64,000 nt of DNA from Pilaira anomala (Eukaryota; Mucoromycota; Mucoromycetes; Mucorales; Mucoraceae): assembly GCA_025716855.1 (NCBI GenBank), contig JAIXMQ010000006.1, forward strand, positions 124,001 to 188,000, given 5' to 3'. Positions 54,599-64,000 of the stretch are shown piece by piece. The first letter of the stretch is position 1; the number at the start of each line of letters is the position of its first letter. A model generated the notes under the pieces. That model did no database searches. It was not told the DNA's origin and worked only from the letters and a program-made list of their open reading frames with translations. The translations under genes were made by a program, and so were the position numbers.

Positions 54599-56902
54599 TT
54601 AAAATACAGTTTTATCATCAAAAAACCAATCTACATGTCGAATCATGATTTCAATGGCTTTACTTAACATATCCGTATGTAATATAGAACAAGATAAATC
54701 ATCTTGTTTTGATCTCAATAAACCAACTGAAAAAATCAGGGCAAGATTAGATGGTTCCATCTTATTGATATCGCTTTGATCTTTTACTCGCTCCAAATGT
54801 TTTACCAAATAATGTAATACTTTATAATGCGCTATTGGAAGTACTTGTACAATCGATTTTAATCGAAACATCCTTTCATCATAATCTTGTAATCGCGCTG
54901 CTTCAATCACTCGGTCATAGTATTCGTATGTGAATAATGGTGTCTTCAGTTCTCGAAAGTAAAGTTTCAGTAGTCCTGTAATTACATTGATATCATTTTC
55001 TTCACTTAAATTTACTTGTTCTGGGTCTGTAGAGAGTAAGATTAGCCCATCATTTTGAGCTTTTTTTTCATTTTGATACTTACTGGTATTAAACAGAGTT
55101 TTATACTTTTGTATACTTGTTGTTTGTCCAGACAATCTATATATACCTACTACATCCAAACCTACACACTCTAAAAAGTTAGAAACTTTTTCTAAAAAAA
55201 AAAAAAAAAAAAAATACATACTGCAATCATACCTCGTTTATCTACTTGTTCAATACACGCACGTACAACGAACGGAATCTCACCATCTTCCAACTGTAAA
55301 TTTCCACCAAAAACTTCCTTTAATGTCACAGGAGACTCAACCAATTTCGTTCCACTACTACGACTCGATCTTGAGAACCACCTGGTTAACGAACTTTTCG
55401 AATCTATTTGAATTTTTTTTTTTTCAGATTTTCTCTTTCCAGTCCACTACTATATAATATTTTTACCTTCAGATGTAGGTTCTTGCTTTATTAACCTGTT
55501 TTGTAAGGGTATAGATCCTAATAACTGTACCAAATCCATATCCTGAGTTTCCTTATTCTCTTTAATCGCTATCGATTCACGCATGATAGCATCTAACCAA
55601 TCCGAATATAAAGTTTCATTCGCAACGCTAATAATTAACTTTAAATTCTTATCTTTGATAATAAACGCATTTTTCTTTCTTGTTTCTAATTTTGTTGTAG
55701 CAGGTATAATCTCACTCGAAACAATATTGACTGTTCCATAAGCAGCTACTGGCTTAATAGATGTAGGTCTCTAACGAACATAACTATCAGTTATACATAT
55801 AATAAAAGAAAATAAATCATTCTTTTTTTTTTTTTACCCGTGTTGATTTCGAAAGTCCTTCCTTATAAATCAATAAGTATCCTACGGCTAAAACAACGTA
55901 ATATTCTCGCCAAGGAATTTCTTCTTCTGTAACAATCTTCATTTGAACACTACTTTGTATACGAATCCAATTTGGATGTAATGCATCCAAGTTCTTTTTT
56001 TTTAAAAAAAAAAAAAAATGTGAAAAACCAAAATAGACACACACACATGTTTTTTCATAAAAACTTACTAGCTTTTGTATATCATACACTAACTCGGTTG
56101 TTGTTATATCTTTTGGTTCTTCTATTATAACAGGTTTTTCCCATTGTGATTCACCTGTACTTTGATTAAAAAAATAAATTGTACCTGTTTGATCTGTAGT
56201 AAAGCTGTCAGTAAAGTAAAAATCAAAACTAGAACAAGTATATCTACCAAAAGAAGAACTCCAACCATCTGGAAGTGTAGGATCGGTAGAGATATCAACT
56301 AATAAATCATCTTTTGGTCTTTCAGGTAATTGAGGTTTCTTTACGTATGGGTTACTATTGGACGGTGGTGGGATCTGATCGGAGTTGATGTTGGTAACTA
56401 CTGCTGCTGCTGCTGCTGGTGCTGTTGCTGGTGCTGTCTTCTACCAAATCAGTTAAAGCAAAAAAAAAAAAAATACATTGTTGGATACGTGTAATAATGT
56501 GTTACCTTGGCTAAGTATCTATTTAGTTAGTACATATCCTATCTTTTTGTTTTTTTTTTCTTTACTTACTCTCTGGTTCCATCATAACCATTGTTCTATT
56601 TGCAGGAAAGAATCCAATTTCATCGTTTAGTTCTCCTTTGAATCATATCAATGTTTTTAATATAGGTGGGTTCCCTTTTTTTTTCTTCTTTTTATGTTGA
56701 ACATACCTTCCCACCTAAAAAAAAAAAAAGATATATATTAGTTTTCGCGTATTAAAACCTAAAAAAAAAAAGTGCCCTTTTTTTTTTCTTACCAGTCTTC
56801 GTTATGTTTTTCCAATAATTTTATCTGGTCACCTTCTTTAAAAGATAACTCATAGTTTCCTTCTGCACTGTAATCCCATTGCGCTACTAAATATTGTGCC
56901 AT
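54599..56902 (-). CDS. SH3-WW-PH-RhoGAP protein
   Basis: The start ATG is at 56902. SH3 domain: YLVAQWDYSAEGNYELSFKE, then EDWWEGELNDEIGFFPAN, assembled across an 8-nt exon (56707-56714). An Ala/Pro linker follows, whose phase requires another tiny exon of 5 nt at 56506-56510. WW domain: LPDGWSSSF joined across an intron to DQTGTIYFFNQSTGESQWEK. PH domain: HPNWIRIQSSVQ, WREYYVVLAVGYLLIYKEG, ending TLYSDWLDAI. Then ACIEQVDKRG and the RhoGAP domain with VVGIYRLSG, whose Arg is the catalytic arginine finger, and KLYFRELKTPLFTYEYYD and MEPSNLALIFSVGLL. It would switch off Rho/Rac/Cdc42 GTPases at the cortex. The order matches the animal ARHGAP12/27 type. Confidence 0.88.
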
Positions 56903-57212
56903 GGTGCCAAAGACAAAAAAAAAAAAAAAAAAAAAAAGTAAAAAAGAAGGAAAGAAAGAGAGAAGTGGCCACCTGCAACAAAAAAAAAAAAAAAAAAAAT
57001 ACATGTACAACGTGACGTTAAATACAGACTTTCAGGTGTAGACATAGGGGAAACATTAATGTTACGCATAAATATTGTTTTTGGAGCGTTGTTTATTATT
57101 CCCCCCCCCCTTTTTTTTCTTTTTTTCTTTTTCTTTTCTTTTTTCTATTTTACAAAAAAAAAGAGCCTTTTTTTTTTTAAAAAAAACAACTAAGCCAACA
57201 ACGTATAATTCA
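56903..57212. promoter_or_regulatory. Divergent promoter shared by RhoGAP and Rax2-like genes
   Basis: 310 bp between the two start codons, rich in A and T runs and containing a run of ten C near 57103-57112. Both flanking genes encode polarity factors, so a common bidirectional promoter is plausible. No specific factor site is claimed. Confidence 0.5.
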
Positions 57213-58757
57213 ATGAGGTTGATATTAACCTATTGTCTAATACTCCTAAGGACGGTTGTTGCAGTATTTAATGTTACCACAGTGATTGACGATACGAGTG
57301 CTGGACAATTAGGGTTTGCAGGAAATTACGCAGGTTTATCCAATATCAAGAATAATTTACAATTTCAATCTTTATCCGATCATCCATCTGTACTTTTAAA
57401 GAGAATCGAAGGAATCTATCAAAAGATCTCTAGTTTTGAAGGTACTATCACTTCATCCTGCAAGTTTCAAAACTCTATTTATTTTGGTGGTCAATTTGAA
57501 ACTGTCAATCAAACAATTATAGTTCATCATATCGTCAAATTTGATCTGACCACAAACTCTTTTGAGTCACTTTCAAATGGTCTCAATGGTCCCGTTTATA
57601 CTTTATATTGTGACGATTCTGATCAATTAGTTTATATTGGTGGAAATTTCTCTTCACCTATCGATACGAATTCGAGTATGTCAAATGTGGCTGCTTGGAG
57701 TATATCAAATCGTACTTGGTCACCAATACCTTGGAAAGGTTTTAATGGCCCGGTTTATACAATTACTAAAAATATTAAATACAATACCATCTTATTTGGT
57801 GGTCGTTTTGATGCTACTGGCGATGGACAATTTTTTAATTCGAATATAAGCCAATTGGTCCCAATGAATGGTCCTACTGTAAGTAATGTATTGTTTTTGT
57901 TTATTTATTTATTGATCACCACCTTTTTTTTTATATATATTTATATATATGTAGACAATATCATCTGGTAATGATGGGTACCTCAGTGACCCAAATACCA
58001 TTGTTTGTCCTGCCAAACCTTCACCTGAATCAATCGGTCAACCTTGGTATCTGCAAGATGGTGTCCCTGGGTATTGGGATGCAAATTTCGCTAATCCCGT
58101 TCAACCCACTGTATTTAGATTATCTAATACACAAACCGATAAAGGGACTATTTCTTTCAAGTAACTATAGTAACCCTTGAATATATATATATATATATAT
58201 ATGTATTCAACTAATTTTTATCAAAAAAAAAAAAAAAGTATACTTGCATTAGGCTGGAACAATTACTTCAACTTGTCGTATGTAGACCCTGTTACACAAC
58301 AGACGATTGTTTGTTCCAAACAATGTATTTTATCCAATGAGACTTATCAAGACTTTACAGTCATGGATTCAATTTTTGCCACTGGAATTCGTATCAACAT
58401 AAACAGTTGGTTTGGTTCCGCTGGTGGATTAGGTTTTGTTCAAATATATCGATCAGGTAAAAACAAAAAGAAAAAAGTTTATATATATGTATATATATAT
58501 ATATATATTTTTAATTTAATAAATATTTATTATAATATATGCAAACTAAACAGATTAGAATATAATAGATATATCTATAAATCCACATTTACACTCAATC
58601 GATTCTGAATGTAATCCAGCTGCATCATCTACTCAAACTACGATTATTGGCGATTGGAAAGAAGTATACGTATATGGTTATTATCAAGATATACTAGTAT
58701 CTGAAATACCCGTTTCTGAGTTATCTACAACCGATACATCCATTGTATATGAACCGT

Positions 58758-58792
<35 letters not shown>

Positions 58793-61700
58793 AAAAAGAA
58801 AAAAAAAAAAATACAGAAAGAGAAAGAAAGCTCCCTGATGATAATCATGGTGATGTATTCTTTATTTTTAGAAATATCCCTACACAGGGACAATACGATG
58901 TCTATGCAACCACACCTGGATGTGTAGGAAGTTCCAATTGCTTCACAAGAACTCAAGTGGAATATAAACTCGAGTTATCTCCTGGGTTTTCCGTCACTAC
59001 CATAGTATCTGACCAAAACACTTTTGATGATCGCCGCTTTTTATTATATTCTGGATTCATCTCTCCTGTCTCGACTAATTTTAGACCCTCCATTACCCTT
59101 CGTCCTGCTCCCAATCCAAATTTACCAATCACGGGTCAAAATGTTCAAATCATGGCTGATACAATCGAATTCGTAAGAAATGTGACAGCTGCTCCATTAG
59201 TCAGTATATTAGAATATAATCCTGCTAATGCAACAAATACTACTGCCATCTATTGGAAACCTTTAAATCGTAACTATTATACATCTTTCTCTCCCTCCAC
59301 CCCTCCCCTTGTCGTATCCCCTCCTCCTTTAACAAAAAAAAAAAAAAATTAATACTTTTTTTCATATTGTAGAACAATTACCTATTGGTTCCACAGTGTA
59401 CTCAATAGATGCTTCAAAAGGTGATATCCTGTATATCGGCGGTGAATTTAATGGTGCTAATAACTCTGCATCTAATAATATCATTGCATATGATCATCAG
59501 CTGGGTCGATTATTACCTTTAACAAACGATTCTGTTGGTTTAAATGGGATCGTATCCACATTACGTTTATCCAACTCAAGTAAGTCATTTAACAATCATG
59601 CATATCCAATATACGCATGCCAATACTTTTTTTTCTTTCTTTCTTTCTTTCTTAGCCTTGTATGTTGGTGGTGAGTTTAATACAACTTCAAACTTTGCAT
59701 TAGAGTTAAATTATATCGCACAATTTGATACACTTAAAAGAACATGGTCCCCACTTGGAAATGTAAATATATTATGTACTTAATTTTTTTTTTTTTTTTT
59801 AAAAAAAAACTTTCATCACTAATTTTTAATAAATCAGGGCGTTGACGGTCCTGTCACACGATTATTAATATCACCTGACAGCACAACAATTACTGCATCA
59901 GGCCCTTTTAAAACAAGGTACCTTTCTAAAGACCTACCTCAAAACTCTGTAGGCAACGCACAATGGTCAATCACCAATCAAAAATGGATCGAACGATCTT
60001 CACTCCTGGTAGGACAAATCACCACGGACGATCAAGACTTATTTGCTGGTTCTATACTTGGTGCACAGACCTACCGTGCTGATCTAGTTGTATCCAGTGA
60101 CCTTGAAGCTTCCAGGTTTAGATTTAACCAGTCAACCATCGTTACTGCAGGTGTGACCTGGGTCAATAACAAGACTTCCCAAGTCACCACGATCATTGCT
60201 GGACATCATGGTGAGCAACCGAATAATATTACCCTCACAGGTGTTGCCATCTATAACAACGTCACAAACGAGTTGGTTACTATAGATGTCTTTCGAGGCT
60301 TAGTTTATTCGTTAGCTACGTTCGAAGATCGACTTTATGTAGGTGGAAAGTTCTTGCCAAACAAGGAGCGAAGTCAGTCAGCTAGTTTAGCCATTTATGA
60401 TTTAGCTCAGAATAATACAATTATTCCAGTTCATAGTGTAACAGACGAAAATAATCTGCCTGGTTTAGTTCAAGTGATTAAAATTCATCCGTACGGCAGA
60501 AAAGTTTTGATCGGTGGTAAATTTACAAACGTTGGGTTATTGGACTGTAATGGAGTGTGCGCAATTGATGTGGTTTCTAGACAATGGAATCCGGTGGCAA
60601 ACGGTTTGACAGGTACTGTCAATGATATCGTCACTTCTGGTAGAAAGAAGGAGATCACGGTCATAGGTGACTTGAATGTTCAAAATCAACCGAATACTTT
60701 CATCGCTACTGTCTCCGATTCTCAAGACTCATGGTCCGCTGCTTCCGTTAAAGATAGTCTTTCTGGTGTACCTATTTCGGCAGTCAATAGTATTGATGAT
60801 GAAATGATTGTTACTGGTAGAAGGTAAAAAAAAAAAAAAAAATGTTTTAATCAAAAAAATTAAAAACTGACATGAAACTCACAAAAAAAAAAAAAAAAAA
60901 AAGCTCGTCAAATCCAGCAGAGTTCTTTGTAGGAACATTAAAAGACAAGAAATATAATTCCTTAATATCAAATCTAGAACAAGGAACAAATATCAATCAG
61001 TTGGTATTCGTACCGATCTTAAGCGACTCTGAAGAAAGGTACCCAGCAGGTACGTCAAACATGTTGTTGGCTGTAGGTACTTTAATCATTCAAAAGTTTG
61101 GTAACGCAAGTGCTGCACTTTATGACGGTACCGCTTGGCATCCCTATCTACTCACTACTCAAATCAACGGACAACAAGGTACAATTCAAAAATTGATTCA
61201 TGTAACTGATTTTGATGGCCTCAAAGAGGGACCTCGTAAGTAAATCTCAACACCTTAACAAAAAAAAAAAAAAAGCGTTATCCTTTTTATTTATTTTTTT
61301 TTTTTTTTTGTTATACTAGGTCATTTATCTGTTGCAGCCGTTATTTTGATCTCCATTGCGATTTCGATCGGTATTTTGTTTGCTATGAGCGCCATTGTAC
61401 TTTTATTTTTGTTCAAACAACACAAGAAATCCGATGGTCCAAACCCCATGCCTGTTTGGAAACCCAGTAATCGTTTAATTGACGCCTTTGGATTATTTGG
61501 TACAGGTAGCTTAGGCGCTACTGCCATTGCTGCAACTGCGGCAGGCTCAGGCATGGCCGAAGGTTCCACTACAAGTAGAGCAGCCGCAGGTCCTTCCGCC
61601 GCCACTACAGCACCCCGAGCTGCATTTCATCACGATGATGGTGGCGATCTCGGTATTTACTCTCCTACAACCACCATCATCAATCCAATTCCAATTACTG

Positions 61701-61972
61701 CCGCTGCCGCTGCAGCTGGTATATTATCATTCGAGAGTATGGTCGCTTCTGCTAAAGCAAATACTACTACACTGATTAACGAAACACATCCCAAATTATT
61801 TCAAGCAAAGTATGCATTTCAAGCACAAGAATTCGGTGAACTTAGTTTAGAAGAAGGTGATATTTTGGTGGTAACAGATACCACGGATAATATTTGGTGG
61901 TTGGGATATAAAGATGGTGGCATGAATCGTCCTTTATCTGGTGTCTTTCCTAGTAATTATGTAAAAGCTTAA
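57213..61972 (+). CDS. RAX2: Rax2-like cell-polarity protein with C-terminal SH3 domain
   Basis: Predicted 1319 aa from ten in-phase exons: 57213-57878, 57955-58160, 58239-58456, 58569-58755, 58872-59269, 59373-59579, 59656-59762, 59838-60823, 60904-61235 and 61320-61972. The start MRLILTYCLILLRTVVAVFN is a signal peptide; the in-frame ATG at 57075 would place an unlikely Phe-run before it. The ectodomain has kelch-like blades typical of Rax2 (IYFGGQFETVN, VYIGGNFSS, ILFGGRFDATG, LYIGGEFNGANN, LYVGGEFNTTSN, VLIGGKFTNVG) and many N-glycosylation sites. A single transmembrane helix lies near residue 1110 (SIAISIGILFAMSAIVLLFL). The cytoplasmic tail is Ala/Thr-rich and ends in an SH3 domain (AKYAFQAQEFGELSLEEGD, WWLGYK, GVFPSNYVKA). 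Rax2 marks sites of polar growth. Confidence 0.88.
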
Positions 61973-61982
61973 TATTATACCC

Positions 61983-62017
<35 letters not shown>

Positions 62018-62438
62018 TAGTCTCTTTTAAATCTTTTTATTTTTTTTTAAAAAAAAAAAAAATGATTTTATTATAATCATAAACCATTTACACCCTTATA
62101 CTTCATAAAATATATTACTTAAATAAAATCATTCATAATTAATAGTTGCTTCGTATCTAAATGTATATATAATAACTATTATTCTGTACATATTTGAATT
62201 AAAGTACATTTTAGATATTTGTGGCGCTCGCCAAATGGCGATCAATTATATAAAAAAAAAAAATCCGAAATTCCGCTGAAAGGGCTGTTAATAAATCAAT
62301 ACAGCAGCTTATTAATAAGATAGACACGATTACATAATCATAATTCATAAATTGGAGTAGTACCATTACTCAAAAAATATTTAACTTGACCAACCATGTT
62401 CCACAGTCTCCCTTTCTCTTTCATTAATTTCTTTTCTC
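61973..62438. other. Intergenic region
   Basis: 466 bp with a T run of about 32 nt near 61985 and an A run near 62050. The last 100 bp are probably promoter of the hydrolase. No other feature was seen. Confidence 0.5.
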
Positions 62439-64000
62439 ATGTTATCAGTAGGGAAAACTGTTGCTCTTATCGTACCTTTGGTATCTTATATCGCATACAA
62501 TGCAGGCCATAAAGCACCATATGCCAGTCTATCATGTTCTTTGCTTGGTATCGGTTGTCCTTCTGGTATCCCAATCCAAGGATTTGTAGACGATGAATAT
62601 AAGGAAGCATATGATATATTTCTGAAAAACTTTAAACAAGGTCTGGATATTGGCGCTTCTATATCTGCATATGTTGATGGTCGTCAAGTCTTGAGCCTTC
62701 AAGGCGGTTGGCAAGACCCAAAAGAAAAAATTGAATATACAAATGAAACTTTACAAATGGTTTATTCAAACACGAAAGCTTTGGTATAAAATATTTAGAC
62801 AAATATAATTCTTCTTTTTTTATTTTTTTTTATTAACTAAACATGTATAATGTAGGATGCAATCATTGTTGCACAACTTGTAGAGAAAGGTTTACTGAAT
62901 TATGATGAGCCTATTTCAACTTATTGGCCAGAATTTGCACAAGGAAATAAAGAAAACGTTACTTTAGATGATCTTGTAAGTAAACCTTCTATATATATAT
63001 ATAAAAAGGGATCATCCCACTGATTTTTTTTTTCGGTAATAGATGCGACACACATCAGGTGTAGCAGCTATAGACCATCCTCTTTCATTTGAAGATGTAT
63101 CAAATCTTGATAGACTTGCAGATATTCTAGCAAAGCAACCTCACAATTTTGACGGTAAACCCATTCATGCATATCATGCTGTTTCACAAGGTTATTATCA
63201 AAACGAAATTATTCGTCGTGTAGATCCTCAACATCGTACACTCGATAGTTTTGCCAGAGAATTCAAGGATAAATGGGGATCAGAATGGTACTTGAAACCT
63301 GAAGCAGTAGAGGGTCTTAATACTAGTAGAATTTCTCCCTTTTATATGCCATCGACTTACCAACAAATATTTCCAATGGTCAGCACCTTGTTGAATCCTT
63401 GGGCGGATAGTTCGTATGTACGTAGTTGGTTTGACAAACAGAGTCTTTTGTACCGAGCTGTCATGTTGGCTAGCATGGATCAAGACCTAAATCTTATGAA
63501 CACAAACAAAACCTACCGAACTGTAGAAGCACCTTCTTATTCTGGTCACACCAACGCAGATTCGGTAATGCATTCATAATAAACTATAAACAATGTCTTT
63601 CCTTTTTAACATTTTAATATACAGATGGCAAAGTTAGCTGCTATCTTGGCTAATCGAGGTAAATCAATTGTAGAGGGTGAACCTAATTTATTCGAAAATG
63701 AGAATACGTTTGATGAAATTACAAGATTTATTGACGATCCACAAGACGCCATATTCCCAATTTTGCGTATCGTCAACTTGAGAGGTGGATTTTTACTTCT
63801 CCGAAATAATGAAATTCTTAAGATTCCAGATGAAGATGAAAGTGTGGACTTTATGGGTGGTGCTGGTGCTAGTGGATCAGTATTTATCTTTAACGAAAAG
63901 TACAATATCGGATTTGCCTATATGACCAATGGATTTCATGGTGATGGTGGTCCTGATGAAAGATCCTTAGCTATCCTTAGAGCTATTGTAAAGCAAGTGA
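62439..64000 (+). CDS. Beta-lactamase-like serine hydrolase (partial, runs off right edge)
   Basis: Exons 62439-62783, 62856-62975, 63043-63564 and 63625 to the window end, all in phase. The N-terminus (MLSVGKTVALIVPLVSYIAY) is hydrophobic, probably a signal anchor. The fold is class C beta-lactamase/LACTB-type: SISAYVDGRQVLSLQGGW; the catalytic SxxK as SNTK in MVYSNTKAL; LVEKGLLNYDEPISTYWPEF; LMRHTSGVAAID; YHAVSQGYYQNEIIRR at the Tyr motif; and GGAGASGSVFIFNEKYNIGF near the end. Members are esterases or peptidases rather than antibiotic resistance enzymes. About 30 residues are probably missing beyond position 64000. The substrate is unknown. Confidence 0.88.

Noticed and set aside
57075..57212. 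Earlier in-frame ATG for the Rax2-like gene
   Set aside because: It would add a Phe/Lys-rich homopolymer stretch; the ATG at 57213 starts a good signal peptide.
1..64000. CRISPR arrays, bacterial operons, Shine-Dalgarno sites
   Set aside because: No regularly spaced direct repeats with unique spacers; the intron-bearing genes are clearly eukaryotic.

Overview
This window is nuclear DNA of an early-diverging filamentous fungus, most likely Mucoromycota (Mucorales-like). The grounds are short GT-AG introns of about 50-70 bp in almost every gene, very AT-rich intergenic DNA with A and T runs of 10-65 nt, and the protein types present: NADH-glutamate synthase, Slm-type PH protein, prohibitin, Vps27, Rax2 and a LINE with an ORF1. 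The species call is inference. No sequence search was possible; exon joins come from splice-site consensus plus reading-phase bookkeeping.

Layout. 1-22 kb is mostly ordinary housekeeping DNA: the 3' end of glutamate synthase; a stand-alone receiver-domain protein head-to-head with a UFD1/zinc-finger protein; a 184-bp Harbinger-like MITE; a Dnmt2-type tRNA methyltransferase; an Ima1-like inner nuclear membrane protein with a GC-AG intron and an apparent frameshift; an acidic nuclear protein; an Slm1-like PH protein; and a large RING-helicase of the Uls1/SUMO-targeted type on the minus strand.

22.9-47 kb is an accessory, element-rich block. A Tc1/mariner copy splits a decaying gene. A CHD1-like remodeler lacks its second RecA-like lobe, has an in-frame TGA, and carries a solo LTR with a 5-bp target duplication in its last exon. 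Then come a tRNA-Ile(AAU), a second LTR interrupted by a 647-bp insert, a frameshifted LINE ORF2, a 491-bp element with 44-bp terminal inverted repeats, a LINE ORF1 remnant, a multi-exon pseudogene whose 3' end plus an LTR fragment exists in inverted duplicate, and a two-exon gene with a poly-His tail. The block ends with two near-identical 51-aa Cys-rich proteins sharing a duplicated promoter, flanking a 791-aa protein built on 35-residue repeats.

47-64 kb returns to housekeeping genes: prohibitin 1, Vps27 (ESCRT-0), a DUF202 membrane protein, a COPI-associated/Tvp15-like membrane protein, a small coiled-coil protein, pantothenate kinase, an SH3-WW-PH-RhoGAP protein that appears to contain 8-nt and 5-nt micro-exons, a Rax2-like polarity protein with a cytoplasmic SH3 domain, and a beta-lactamase-like serine hydrolase running off the right edge.

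Functional links. The RhoGAP and Rax2 genes share a 310-bp divergent promoter and are both cell-polarity factors. Vps27 and the COPI-associated protein act in membrane traffic. The CHD1-like locus looks like a broken paralogue, so a complete copy would be expected elsewhere in the genome.
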